From NCBI RefSeq assembly GCF_002269125.1, contig NZ_NQKI01000031.1, positions 1 to 55,577 of the forward strand: a stretch of DNA of 55,577 bases, in the 5' to 3' direction. Shown in pieces: positions 41,986 through 51,219 of the stretch. Under the pieces are notes generated by a model. It worked only from the letters and a program-made list of their open reading frames with translations, had not been told where the DNA came from and made no database searches. This stretch comes from Pseudomonas lundensis (lineage in GTDB: Bacteria; Pseudomonadota; Gammaproteobacteria; Pseudomonadales; Pseudomonadaceae). Each line of letters starts with the position of its first letter. Position 1 is the stretch's first letter. The position numbers and the translations under genes were made by a program.

Positions 41986-42645
41986 TCAGGCAACCGTCAA
42001 GGCAGTCAGCACCAAATCGCAACTGCGCTGGGCGTAGCTGCCGAGTACCAGGCGGATCTTCGGCAGATCACGGGCCAGTACGGCGTCAAGCAGCTGCGCA
42101 AAGAGGGCCAGGAATTCACTCATCGCCGCCTTGCGTTGTTCCAGTGCCAGGTAATAGGCACGGCTCATGGCCGGATGCAGGTTCTCGACGGTTTCTTGCA
42201 GGTACGGGTTGTTGGCAAACGGATAGGCCGCGCGCATGACATTGAAGCTGTCTTCAACAAACGCGCTGATGTCCTGGCGCTCAAGGCTGGCGGTCAGGCG
42301 CTGCTGGATTTGCAGGAACGGCCCGAGATCGGCCTGAACCGCCCAGCGCTGCGCCACGGCATTGCCCAGCAGGATATACAGCTCGCTCATCAACGTGCAC
42401 AGGCTCTGTACTTTATGTGCAGTGAGTTCGGTGACGTGCGCGCCGCGTCGCGGCAGGATGGCGATCAGGTGCCGACGCTCGAGGATCAGCAACGCTTCGC
42501 GCACAGAGCCTCGGCTGACATTGAGCGCCAGCGTCACCTTCTGTTCCTGAATGCGTTCCCCTGGCTGTAACTCGCCCCGAATGATCCGTTCGGCGAGGTG
42601 ATGAGCGATTTGCTCGGCGAGGCTATCCGGCGCCTTGAACGTCAT
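41986..42645 (-). CDS. GntR/FCD-type transcriptional regulator, divergent from xdhA
   Basis: This 219-residue regulator has a winged helix at 8-75 (LAEQIAHHLAERIIRGELQPGE, then VSRGSVREALLILERR) and an all-helical FCD ligand-binding domain typical of metabolite-responsive repressors. It is divergent from xdhABC-guaD, with a 5-4-5 palindrome between them. By position it is a likely regulator of purine catabolism. Its stop lies two bases before the smc start. Confidence 0.88.
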   Translation of the reverse strand: MTFKAPDSLAEQIAHHLAERIIRGELQPGERIQEQKVTLALNVSRGSVREALLILERRHLIAILPRRGAHVTELTAHKVQSLCTLMSELYILLGNAVAQRWAVQADLGPFLQIQQRLTASLERQDISAFVEDSFNVMRAAYPFANNPYLQETVENLHPAMSRAYYLALEQRKAAMSEFLALFAQLLDAVLARDLPKIRLVLGSYAQRSCDLVLTALTVA

Positions 42646-42732
42646 GTTTTACCTTCAAAATCTTTGATCAGTGCAGGCGGCGAAGTGTAACGCACTTGTC
42701 GGGCTCAAGCGGAGTGCCCACTGCGCTGAATT

Positions 42733-42748
42733 TGGCACGAAACCCGCA
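42733..42748 (+). promoter_or_regulatory. Weak sigma-54-like promoter before xdhA
   Basis: TGGCACG at 42733-42739, then GC at 42746-42747, have the exact GG-GC spacing of -24/-12 promoters, but the -12 box reads CCGCA rather than TTGCA. A nitrogen-regulated promoter would suit purine catabolism. Evidence is limited to this match. Confidence 0.35.
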
Positions 42749-42814
42749 AATAAATGGGTAATCGCCGTCGCAGAACAACATTTTGCAGGCCTTCGCTCAT
42801 TTTCTTGACCCGAG

Positions 42815-42828
42815 AGTCAGTTATGACT
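42815..42828. promoter_or_regulatory. Palindrome between the GntR gene and xdhA, candidate operator
   Basis: AGTCA-GTTA-TGACT is a perfect 5-4-5 palindrome between the divergent GntR and xdhA genes, 50 bases before the xdhA start. FCD regulators often bind such sites near their own gene. Confidence 0.45.
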
Positions 42829-42851
42829 AAATTCAGCCCATCCCGCTCGAT

Positions 42852-42859
42852 AACAATAA
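42852..42859 (+). promoter_or_regulatory. A-rich Crc/Hfq-type motif in the xdhA leader
   Basis: AACAATAA fits the AANAANAA target of Hfq/Crc and ends 19 bases before the xdhA GTG at 42879. Such motifs near the start allow catabolite repression at translation. Confidence 0.5.
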
Positions 42860-42878
42860 TGATTTTGCGAGGCCTTCC

Positions 42879-44333
42879 GTGATCCAGTTCCTACTCAACC
42901 AGACGCTGCGTACCGAGCACGCGCTGGACCCGAACCTGACCGTGCTCAATTACCTGCGCGAGCATTTGCATAAACCCGGAACCAAGGAAGGCTGCGCCAG
43001 TGGCGACTGTGGCGCCTGCACGGTGGTCGTGGGCGAAATCCACACCGACCCGCAGGGCCAGCAACGCGTGCGTTATTGCAGTCTCAACGCATGCCTGACC
43101 TTCGTGTCGGCGCTGCACGGCAAGCAATTGATCTGCGTGGAAGACCTCAAGCATCAAGGCCAATTGCACAGCGTGCAAAGCGCCATGGTCGAGTGCCATG
43201 GCTCGCAGTGCGGGTTCTGCACCCCCGGAATTGTGATGTCCCTGTTTGCGCTGCAAAAGAACAGCACCCAACCCGACGCCTATCAGGCCCATGAAGCGCT
43301 GGCCGGTAATCTGTGCCGCTGCACCGGCTATCGGCCGATTCTGGCCGCCGCCGAACGCGCCTGCTCGGTGCAGAGCGGTGACCAATTTGATGCACGCGAG
43401 CAGGCGACCCTGGCCGCCCTCAACGCCATCGCCCCCCAGCAGACCGCCGAGCTTAATAGCGGCGATAAACGCTGCTTGCTGCCACTCACCCTCAGCGACC
43501 TGGCCGACTTGTATGAAGCCTGCCCGCAAGCACGGCTGCTGGCCGGCGGCACGGACCTGGCGCTGGAGGTCACGCAATTCCATCGCCCGCTGCCGGTGAT
43601 GATCTACGTGGGCCATGTGGCCGACATGAAGCGCATTGAAATCATTGAGGACCGCATCGAGATCGGTGCAGCCGTCACCCTCACCGACGCCTCCTCCCTG
43701 CTCACCACGCAATACCCGGATTTCGGCGAGCTGCTACAGCGCTTTGCCTCATTGCAAATCCGCAATCAAGGCACGCTGGGCGGCAACATTGGCAACGCCT
43801 CCCCGATTGGCGACACACCGCCCCTGTTAATTGCTTTGGGGGCCAGCCTCGTGCTGCGCAAGGGCGGCACCTGCCGAAGCCTGCCACTTGAGGACTACTT
43901 TATTGATTACCGCGTGACCGCCCGGCAAGAGGGCGAATTCATCGAGAAAATCATTGTTCCTCGCGCCACCGCCGACCACACCTTTCGCGCATACAAAGTG
44001 TCGAAACGGCTGGACGACGACATCAGTGCCGTGTGCGCAGCCTTTAACCTGACCCTCGACAACGGAACAGTCACCGGCGCGCGGATCGCTTTCGGCGGCA
44101 TGGCGGCTACACCAAAGCGCGCCCGCGCCTGCGAAACCGCGCTGATTGGCAACCGCTTTGACAACGCCAGCGTCGAGCGCGCCTGCCGGGCACTGGCCGA
44201 GGACTTCACGCCGCTGTCGGACTTTCGCGCCAGCAAGGAATACCGCTTGCTGACCGCGCAAAACCTGCTGCGCAAGTACTTCCTCGAACTGCAAACCCCA
44301 ACCCTCGAAACGCGGGTGACAGCGTATGTCTAA
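42879..44333 (+). CDS. xdhA: Xanthine dehydrogenase small subunit
   Basis: This 484-residue subunit carries two [2Fe-2S] clusters and FAD and passes electrons from the molybdenum subunit to NAD+. Plant-type cluster ligands are Cys39, Cys44, Cys47 and Cys67 (GCASGDCGACTVV). Second-cluster ligands are Cys111, Cys114, Cys146 and Cys148 (CGFCTPG, LCRCTGYRP). The FAD-binding domain starts near LLAGGTDLALE. The start is GTG with GAGG upstream. Eight bases overlap with xdhB. First gene of xdhA-B-C-guaD. Confidence 0.96.
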   Translation: MIQFLLNQTLRTEHALDPNLTVLNYLREHLHKPGTKEGCASGDCGACTVVVGEIHTDPQGQQRVRYCSLNACLTFVSALHGKQLICVEDLKHQGQLHSVQSAMVECHGSQCGFCTPGIVMSLFALQKNSTQPDAYQAHEALAGNLCRCTGYRPILAAAERACSVQSGDQFDAREQATLAALNAIAPQQTAELNSGDKRCLLPLTLSDLADLYEACPQARLLAGGTDLALEVTQFHRPLPVMIYVGHVADMKRIEIIEDRIEIGAAVTLTDASSLLTTQYPDFGELLQRFASLQIRNQGTLGGNIGNASPIGDTPPLLIALGASLVLRKGGTCRSLPLEDYFIDYRVTARQEGEFIEKIIVPRATADHTFRAYKVSKRLDDDISAVCAAFNLTLDNGTVTGARIAFGGMAATPKRARACETALIGNRFDNASVERACRALAEDFTPLSDFRASKEYRLLTAQNLLRKYFLELQTPTLETRVTAYV

Positions 44334-46695
44334 CCATCGCACCGTCGAGCTGTCCCAGGCCGAACTGACCGCCCTTTTCGCGCAGGACCTGAAAACCGGG
44401 GTAGGCCGCAGCGTCAAACATGACAGCGCCGAAAAGCATGTGTCCGGGGAAGCGCAATACATTGACGACCGACTGGAGTTTCCCAACCAGCTGCATCTCT
44501 ACGCGCGCCTGTCTGATCGGGCGCACGCCAGGATCATCAGCATCGACACCGCGCCCTGCTACGCATTTGAAGGCGTGCGACTGGTCATCACCCATGAAGA
44601 CATCCCCGGCCTGAAAGATATCGGCCCGCTGCTGCCCGGCGACCCATTGCTGGCCATCGACACTGTGGAGTTTGTTGGCCAGCCCGTGCTGGCTGTCGCT
44701 GCCCGCGACCTGGAGACCGCGCGCAACGCCGCGATGGCCGCCATCATCGAATACGAGGACCTGGAACCGGTACTCGATGTGGTGCAAGCCTTGCGCAGCC
44801 AACACTTTGTCCTCGCCAGCCACACCCATCAGCGCGGCGACTCGGCCATGGCCCTGGCCCACGCCAAACACCGGCTTAAAGGCACGCTGCATATCGGGGG
44901 ACAGGAACACTTCTATCTGGAAACCCAGATCTCCTCGGTCATGCCCACTGAAGACGGCGGCATGATCGTGTACTGCTCAACCCAAAACCCCACCGAAATC
45001 CAGAAACTGGTGGCACTCGTACTCGATGTTCCAATGAATAACATCATGGTCGACATGCGCCGCATGGGCGGCGGCTTTGGTGGAAAGGAAACGCAGGCCG
45101 CCAGCCCTGCCTGCCTGTGCGCCGTGGTCGCGCGCCTCACCGGGCAGCCGGCCAAAATGCGCCTGCCACGGGCTGAAGACATGCACATGACCGGCAAGCG
45201 CCACCCCTTTTACGTGGAATACGATGTAGGTTTCGACGCCAGCGGCCGGTTGCAAGGCATTCAACTGGACCTGGCGGGCAACTGCGGTTATTCACCCGAT
45301 TTATCTGCCTCGATTGTCGACCGCGCCATGTTTCACGCCGACAACGCCTACTACCTGGGCGATGCCACCATCCATGGCCATCGTTGCAAAACCAACACCG
45401 CCTCCAATACCGCGTACCGGGGGTTCGGCGGCCCGCAAGGGATGGTGGCCATCGAGCAGGTCATGGACCACATCGCCCGCCATCTGGGGCTCGACCCGCT
45501 GGCCGTGCGCAAAGCCAACTACTACGGCAAGACCGAGCGCAACGTGACCCACTATTACCAGACCGTGGAGCACAACCTGCTGGAAGAAATGACCGCCGAC
45601 CTTGAAGCCAGCAGCCAATACGCCGAGCGGCGCGAGGCAATCAGGGTGTTCAATGCCAACAGCCCGATCCTGAAAAAAGGCCTGGCACTGACACCGGTCA
45701 AGTTCGGGATTTCCTTTACTGCCAGCTTTCTCAATCAGGCAGGCGCGCTGATCCACATTTACACGGACGGCAGCATTCACCTGAACCATGGCGGCACAGA
45801 GATGGGTCAGGGGCTGAACACCAAGGTCGCGCAAGTGGTGGCCGAAGTCTTCCAGGTGGACATCAGCCGCGTACAGATCACTGCCACTAACACCGACAAA
45901 GTGCCTAACACCTCGCCCACGGCGGCATCCAGCGGAGCAGACCTCAATGGCAAGGCTGCGCAAAACGCGGCCGAAACCATCAAGCAACGGCTGATTGCCT
46001 TTGCGGCTGAAAAATATGCGGTCAGTGAACAGGCGGTGCAGTTCCACAACGGCCAGGTGCGCGCAGGCGACCTGCTGCTGAGTTTCGACACCTTGATCCA
46101 GCAGGCGTATTTCGGGCAGGTGTCTCTGTCGAGCACGGGCTACTACAAAACCCCGAAAATCTACTACGACCGTAGCCAGGCCCGGGGCCGACCGTTTTAC
46201 TACTACGCCTTTGGCGCAGCCTGCGCCGAAGTGATCGTCGACACCCTGACCGGCGAATACAAAATGTTGCGCACCGACATCCTGCATGACGTCGGTGCCT
46301 CCCTTAACCCCGCCATCGACATCGGTCAGGTTGAAGGCGGCTACCTGCAAGGCGCGGGCTGGCTGACCATGGAAGAGCTGGTGTGGAACGCCAAAGGCAA
46401 GTTGATGACCAGCGGACCCGCCAGCTACAAAATTCCCGCGGTCGCCGACATGCCGCTGGACCTGCGGGTAAAGCTGGTCGAAAACCGCAAAAACCCGGAA
46501 GACACCGTGTTCCATTCCAAGGCCGTGGGCGAGCCGCCGTTTATGCTCGGCATCGCCGCGTGGTGCGCGATCAAAGATGCCGTGGCGAGCCTGGCAGACT
46601 ACCGCGTGCAACCCGCTATCGACGCACCCGCGACCCCCGAACGCGTACTGTGGGGCTGCGAGCAAATGCGCCAGCACGGTGAACGCCATGCATAA
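44326..46695 (+). CDS. xdhB: Xanthine dehydrogenase large (molybdenum) subunit
   Basis: This 789-residue subunit binds the molybdopterin cofactor and oxidises hypoxanthine and xanthine to urate. Conserved parts include MGGGFGGKETQAA, AYRGFGGPQGMVAIEQ and the catalytic-Glu region AVGEPPFMLGIAAW near the C-terminus. Overlaps at both ends (eight bases with xdhA, eight with xdhC) show tight coupling. Confidence 0.96.
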   Translation: MSNHRTVELSQAELTALFAQDLKTGVGRSVKHDSAEKHVSGEAQYIDDRLEFPNQLHLYARLSDRAHARIISIDTAPCYAFEGVRLVITHEDIPGLKDIGPLLPGDPLLAIDTVEFVGQPVLAVAARDLETARNAAMAAIIEYEDLEPVLDVVQALRSQHFVLASHTHQRGDSAMALAHAKHRLKGTLHIGGQEHFYLETQISSVMPTEDGGMIVYCSTQNPTEIQKLVALVLDVPMNNIMVDMRRMGGGFGGKETQAASPACLCAVVARLTGQPAKMRLPRAEDMHMTGKRHPFYVEYDVGFDASGRLQGIQLDLAGNCGYSPDLSASIVDRAMFHADNAYYLGDATIHGHRCKTNTASNTAYRGFGGPQGMVAIEQVMDHIARHLGLDPLAVRKANYYGKTERNVTHYYQTVEHNLLEEMTADLEASSQYAERREAIRVFNANSPILKKGLALTPVKFGISFTASFLNQAGALIHIYTDGSIHLNHGGTEMGQGLNTKVAQVVAEVFQVDISRVQITATNTDKVPNTSPTAASSGADLNGKAAQNAAETIKQRLIAFAAEKYAVSEQAVQFHNGQVRAGDLLLSFDTLIQQAYFGQVSLSSTGYYKTPKIYYDRSQARGRPFYYYAFGAACAEVIVDTLTGEYKMLRTDILHDVGASLNPAIDIGQVEGGYLQGAGWLTMEELVWNAKGKLMTSGPASYKIPAVADMPLDLRVKLVENRKNPEDTVFHSKAVGEPPFMLGIAAWCAIKDAVASLADYRVQPAIDAPATPERVLWGCEQMRQHGERHA

Positions 46696-47530
46696 CTGGA
46701 TCAGCGCCCTTGCCGACCTGCAACGCCAGGGTGAACCCTGCGTGTTGGTTACGATCATTGAAGAACAGGGCTCAACGCCGCGTAATGCCGGGTCGAAAAT
46801 GGTCATCAGCGCCGCGCAAGCCTTTGACACCATCGGCGGGGGCCATCTGGAATACAAAGCCATGCAGATCGCCCGCGACATGCTGGCCAACGGCAAGCAG
46901 GCGCCCGACCTACAACGCTTCAGCCTCGGCGCCAGCCTCGGGCAATGTTGCGGCGGCGTCGCCGTTCTGTTGTTTGAGCCGATGGGCCAGGTGCACGCGC
47001 AGATCGCGGTATTTGGCGCCGGTCATGTCGCCCGGGCGCTGGTGCCGCTGCTCGCCAGCCTGCCCTGCCGCATTCGCTGGATCGATGAACGCGAACAGGA
47101 ATTTCCGGCGCTGATTCCGGCAGGTGTGCAAACAATCGTGACCGATGAGCCCGTGGATGAAATCAAAGCGCTACCCGCGGGTTGCTACTGCATCGTCATG
47201 ACGCATAATCACGCACTGGATCTGGAACTCAGTGCAGCCTTACTCATGCGCAACGACTTTGCCTACTTCGGCTTGATTGGTTCTCGCACCAAACGCCTGA
47301 AGTTCGAGCATCGACTGCGCGACCGAGGCATCAGCGCCCCCCATTTGCAGCGCATGCGCTGCCCCATGGGGTTGAGCGAAGTCAAAGGCAAACTGCCAAT
47401 TGAAATCGCCATCTCCATCGCCGGCGAAATTATCGCCACCTACAACGCCCACTTCGGTCAACCGGGTGCAAGCGTTGAACCCATTAAACGACTGCTGCCG
47501 TCCTCGCGACGCAGCCAGGCCACGAACTGA
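46688..47530 (+). CDS. xdhC: Xanthine dehydrogenase accessory protein XdhC
   Basis: This 280-residue protein binds the molybdenum cofactor and promotes its sulfuration and insertion into XdhB. IEEQGSTPRNAGSKM and GGGHLEYKA in the first part are the XdhC/CoxI signature. The C-terminal Rossmann domain begins VFGAGHVARALV. ATG at 46688 overlaps the xdhB stop. Confidence 0.95.
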   Translation: MHNWISALADLQRQGEPCVLVTIIEEQGSTPRNAGSKMVISAAQAFDTIGGGHLEYKAMQIARDMLANGKQAPDLQRFSLGASLGQCCGGVAVLLFEPMGQVHAQIAVFGAGHVARALVPLLASLPCRIRWIDEREQEFPALIPAGVQTIVTDEPVDEIKALPAGCYCIVMTHNHALDLELSAALLMRNDFAYFGLIGSRTKRLKFEHRLRDRGISAPHLQRMRCPMGLSEVKGKLPIEIAISIAGEIIATYNAHFGQPGASVEPIKRLLPSSRRSQATN

Positions 47531-47535
47531 GAAAC

Positions 47536-48837
47536 ATGATGACTTGTAAAGCCTACCGCGCCGCCCTCCTGCACAGCATCGCCGACCCGGCGCAGGTCGG
47601 GATCGATGCCTCTTATGAATACTTCGAAGATGGCTTGCTGGTCGTTGAAAACGGTCAGATCAAAGCCGTAGGCAACGCCTGCGACCTGTTGCCGTCCTTA
47701 GCGTCTGACGTCGATGTGACCACTTACAGCGACGCGCTGATCACGCCGGGCTTCATTGATACACACATCCATTTCCCGCAGACCGGCATGATTGGCTCCT
47801 ACGGCGAACAGCTCCTTGACTGGCTGAACACCTACACCTTCCCGTGTGAGAGCCAGTTTGCCGACAAAGACCATGCGCAAGAAGTCGCGCAGGTGTTCCT
47901 CAAGGAGTTGCTGCGCAACGGCACGACGACAGCGCTGGTATTTGGCAGCATGCACCCGCAATCCGTCGACGCCCTGTTCGAAGCTGCACAGCGTCTGGAC
48001 CTGCGTCTAATCGCGGGCAAAGTGATGATGGACCGCAATGCGCCGGACTATCTGACAGACACCGCAGAAACCGGCTACAGCGAGAGCAAGGCACTGATTG
48101 AGCGCTGGCATGGCAAGGGGCGTTTGCATTACGCCGTCACCCCGCGCTTCGCGCCCACCAGCACACCGGAACAACTCACGCTGGCTGGCAAGCTGTTGGG
48201 CGAATACCCGGACCTGTACTTGCACACGCATATCAGCGAGAACCTTCAGGAAATTGAGTGGGTGAAATCCCTGTTCCCTGAACGCAAAGGCTATCTGGAT
48301 GTGTATGACCATTACCAACTGCTGGGCGAACGCTCGGTATTTGCCCATGGCGTGCACCTGTGTGATGACGAGTGTGCACGGTTGGCGGAAACCGGTTCGG
48401 CGGTGGCCTTTTGCCCGACGTCAAACCTGTTCCTCGGCAGCGGCCTGTTTAACCTGCCCATGGCTGAGAAGCACAACCTCAACGTAGGGCTGGGCACGGA
48501 TGTAGGCGCCGGCACCAGTTTTTCGCTGCTCAATACCCTGAACGAAGCCTACAAAGTCATGCAACTGCAAGGGCTGCGCCTGAACCCGTTCAAGTCGTTG
48601 TATCTGGCTACATTGGGTGGCGCACGGGCACTGCGCCTGGAAGATCGCATTGGCACCCTGCAGCCGGGCACTGACGCGGATTTTGTCGTGCTGGACTACA
48701 ACGCAACACCCTTGCTCAGCTATCGCCTGAAGCAATCGAAGAGCATCGCTGAAACCCTGTTCGTGCTGATGACACTGGGCGACGACCGCACCGTGCTGCA
48801 GACCTTCGCAGCGGGCAACAAGGTGCACCAACGCTGA
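47536..48837 (+). CDS. guaD: Guanine deaminase
   Basis: This 433-residue zinc amidohydrolase converts guanine to xanthine, the substrate of the preceding xdh genes. Zinc ligands include His77 and His79 (PGFIDTHIHFPQ); further conserved blocks are HTHISEN, FAHGVHL and GLGTDVGAGTSFS. It starts five bases after xdhC and closes the operon. Confidence 0.96.
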   Translation: MMTCKAYRAALLHSIADPAQVGIDASYEYFEDGLLVVENGQIKAVGNACDLLPSLASDVDVTTYSDALITPGFIDTHIHFPQTGMIGSYGEQLLDWLNTYTFPCESQFADKDHAQEVAQVFLKELLRNGTTTALVFGSMHPQSVDALFEAAQRLDLRLIAGKVMMDRNAPDYLTDTAETGYSESKALIERWHGKGRLHYAVTPRFAPTSTPEQLTLAGKLLGEYPDLYLHTHISENLQEIEWVKSLFPERKGYLDVYDHYQLLGERSVFAHGVHLCDDECARLAETGSAVAFCPTSNLFLGSGLFNLPMAEKHNLNVGLGTDVGAGTSFSLLNTLNEAYKVMQLQGLRLNPFKSLYLATLGGARALRLEDRIGTLQPGTDADFVVLDYNATPLLSYRLKQSKSIAETLFVLMTLGDDRTVLQTFAAGNKVHQR

Positions 48838-48842
48838 CAGAC

Positions 48843-48874
48843 TCGCCCTGCGTCGTCACTGACGCGCAGGGCGA
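48843..48874. terminator. Hairpin between guaD and the convergent GntR gene
   Basis: TCGCCCTGCG and CGCAGGGCGA form a ten-base stem around a twelve-base loop six bases after the guaD stop. Confidence 0.65.
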
Positions 48875-48977
48875 CGTTGCAACTCATGGGTGTTTCAGGC
48901 ATATCGAGGGCCCAGGGTTTACGGACGCTCTGGCCGTACTGCAACCTTGCGCCTGGACAGCGACTGTACGCCTCCCG

Positions 48978-49745
48978 TTACAACTTGGCCGAGGGGCGTG
49001 TCGGTTTGCCTTTGGTTTGCAGCAAATGTGAGAACACAGCGTGCAAATCGTCGGAGGCGCTTTCTTCGTCGAGGTTGAGCTTGCTGTCGATGTGATCCAT
49101 GTGGTGCATCATCAGGCTCACGGCCAGCTCGCCATTACGCGCCTCAATCGCGTCGATCAGTTGCATGTGCTCGTCATAGGAGCAATGGGAACGGTTGCCG
49201 CTCTCATACTGCGCAATGATGAGCGAGGTCTGGGACACCAGGCTGCGTTGAAAGCTGATCAACGGTGCATTCTTTGCCGCTTCGGCCAGCTTGAGGTGAA
49301 ACTCGCCTGACAGCCGAATCCCCGCCCCGCGGTCCCCGCGCGAGAAACTGTCGCGTTCGTCCTGGACCATCTTGCGCAAGTCAGCGAGGTCGTCGGCTGA
49401 GGCGTGCTCCACGGCCAGTTCAGTGATGGCTTTCTCGACCAGACGCCGGGCAAAAAACACCTGCCGCGCTTCGTCAATGCTGGGGCTGGCCACGACGGCA
49501 CCTCGGTTAGGGCGCAACAACACCACGCCTTCATGGGCCAAACGCGACAGTGCACGGCGAATGATGGTGCGGCTCACCCCAAAAATTTCACCCAGCGCTT
49601 CTTCACTCAGCTTGGTCCCCGGCGCCAATCGCTGTTCGAGGATGGCCTCAAAAATATGCGCGTAGACAATATCGTCCTGAGTGCCGCTGCGACCGGCCTT
49701 GCCAGTGCGGGTGGATTTCTTGAGGGGCTGCAACTGTTCGTTCAT
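48978..49745 (-). CDS. GntR-family transcriptional regulator
   Basis: This 255-residue GntR/FCD regulator has a basic N-terminal tail, a winged helix at about 25-95 (LAPGTKLSEEALGEIFGVSR, then IIRRALSRLAHEGVV) and an FCD domain. It is divergent from a BenE-type transporter and next to guaD. A 7-6-7 palindrome lies just before its start. In P. aeruginosa the same gene order occurs, so it probably controls the transporter or purine uptake. Confidence 0.9.
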   Translation of the reverse strand: MNEQLQPLKKSTRTGKAGRSGTQDDIVYAHIFEAILEQRLAPGTKLSEEALGEIFGVSRTIIRRALSRLAHEGVVLLRPNRGAVVASPSIDEARQVFFARRLVEKAITELAVEHASADDLADLRKMVQDERDSFSRGDRGAGIRLSGEFHLKLAEAAKNAPLISFQRSLVSQTSLIIAQYESGNRSHCSYDEHMQLIDAIEARNGELAVSLMMHHMDHIDSKLNLDEESASDDLHAVFSHLLQTKGKPTRPSAKL

Positions 49746-49779
49746 GAGGTCTCGTGTGGGATAGCGGCGGCGTATGAGG

Positions 49780-49799
49780 GTTTACGTTAGTCCGTAAAC
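49780..49799. promoter_or_regulatory. 7-6-7 palindrome before the GntR gene, candidate operator
   Basis: GTTTACG-TTAGTC-CGTAAAC is a perfect inverted repeat 35 bases before the start of the GntR gene and in the shared region with benE. A second, smaller symmetric piece, GTAC-GACT-GTAC, lies about 65 bases further toward the transporter. Confidence 0.5.
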
Positions 49800-49953
49800 G
49801 AGCGTCGCTGGTAATGAATTAATACTAAAAAACAGCGCGCATTGTACACAACCCAGATTGCCAGTACGACTGTACGGCTGTTTGCAGCCGCGGCTGTATT
49901 GCAATGAAGTGTAACCTTTGCGTTTAGGCTGGCGCCCTGCTCCACCCTTTTTA

Positions 49954-49961
49954 AAGAACAA
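49954..49961 (+). promoter_or_regulatory. A-rich Crc/Hfq-type motif overlapping the transporter leader
   Basis: AAGAACAA fits AANAANAA and abuts the AGGA ribosome binding site of the transporter gene, a position where Hfq/Crc would block translation. Confidence 0.45.
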
Positions 49962-49974
49962 GGAATACCGTTTG

Positions 49975-51165
49975 ATGACTGACGCCACCCACACGCGCTT
50001 GCACCCCTTGGCAGACAGTTCCCCTTCAGCCGTGGTGGCTGGTTTCATCGCGATGATGACCGGCTACACCAGCACACTGGTCCTGATGTTTCAGGCGGGT
50101 CAGGCTGCGGGGCTGACCAATGGGCAAATTTCCTCATGGATCTGGGCCCTGTCGATCGGCATGGCGATTTGCAGTATTGGCCTTTCGTTGCGCTACCGGT
50201 CCCCGATCACGATTGCTTGGTCAACCCCCGGCGCTGCCTTGCTGATTACCAGCCTGGGGGGGGTCAGCTACCCCGAGGCGATTGGCGGGTACATCACGTG
50301 CGCAGTGCTGGTGATCATTTGCGGCGTGACCGGCAGCTTCGAGCGACTGGTCAAACGCATCCCGGCATCACTGGCCTCAGCCCTGCTGGCCGGGATCCTG
50401 TTCAAGATTTGCAGTGAACTCTTCGTCGCTGCCCAGCACCAAACCGGGCTGGTACTGGGCATGTTTCTTACCTACCTGATCGTCAAGCGGGTGTCCCCAC
50501 GGTATGCGGTACTGGGCGCGTTATTGATCGGGACACTGATTTCAGGGCTGATGGGGTTGCTGGACTTCAACGGTTTTGCCCTTGAGGTGGCGGTGCCCGA
50601 ATGGACCAGCCCCTCCTTTTCCCTCGCGGCCACCATCAGCATCGGCATCCCCCTGTTTGTAGTGGCCATGACCTCGCAAAACATGCCGGGGGTCGCGGTG
50701 TTGCGTGCAGACGGCTACACCGTGCCCGCTTCACCGTTGATCACCACCACCGGGGTGGCATCACTGCTACTGGCACCGTTTGGCTCCCACGGCATTAACC
50801 TGGCTGCCATCAGCGCCGCCATTTGCACCGGCCCGCACGCCCACGAAGATCCGAACAAGCGTTACACCGCTGCCGTCTGGTGCGGGATCTTCTACGGGAT
50901 CGCGGGGATTTTCGGCGCAACGCTGGCCGGACTGTTCGCGGCCTTTCCGAAGGAGCTGGTGCTGTCGATTGCCGCGTTGGCGCTGTTCGGCTCAATCATG
51001 AACGGCCTGACCATTGCCATGAATGAGCCCAAGGAACGCGAAGCCGCGCTGGTCACCTTCATGGTCACCGCGTCGGGGATGACGCTGTTCTCGGTGGGCT
51101 CGGCTTTTTGGGGCATTGTGGCGGGCGTGCTGACCTTGATAATTCTGAGCTGGAAGGCGAAGTAA
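49975..51165 (+). CDS. BenE-family membrane transporter
   Basis: This 396-residue protein has about eleven to twelve helices and belongs to the benzoate/H+ symporter BenE family. Family segments are MTGYTSTLVLMFQAGQAAGL, WSTPGAALL, VAMTSQNMPGVAVLRA and PFGSHGINLAAISAAICTGP. The substrate is not certain; because it lies beside purine genes it may take up a purine or aromatic acid. ATG at 49975 with AAGGA was preferred to the open frame at 49918. Confidence 0.88.
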   Translation: MTDATHTRLHPLADSSPSAVVAGFIAMMTGYTSTLVLMFQAGQAAGLTNGQISSWIWALSIGMAICSIGLSLRYRSPITIAWSTPGAALLITSLGGVSYPEAIGGYITCAVLVIICGVTGSFERLVKRIPASLASALLAGILFKICSELFVAAQHQTGLVLGMFLTYLIVKRVSPRYAVLGALLIGTLISGLMGLLDFNGFALEVAVPEWTSPSFSLAATISIGIPLFVVAMTSQNMPGVAVLRADGYTVPASPLITTTGVASLLLAPFGSHGINLAAISAAICTGPHAHEDPNKRYTAAVWCGIFYGIAGIFGATLAGLFAAFPKELVLSIAALALFGSIMNGLTIAMNEPKEREAALVTFMVTASGMTLFSVGSAFWGIVAGVLTLIILSWKAK

Positions 51166-51179
51166 CCAACGTCTGCAAC

Positions 51180-51207
51180 CCTGTAGCCGCACTGTTGCGG
51201 CTACAGG
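51180..51207. terminator. REP-like hairpin between the transporter and SDR genes
   Basis: CCTGTAGCCGC and GCGGCTACAGG form an 11-base perfect stem with a six-base loop between two convergent genes. The sequence resembles pseudomonad REP hairpins and can act as a terminator on both strands. Confidence 0.65.
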
Positions 51208-51219
51208 CCCTGTGAGCAT

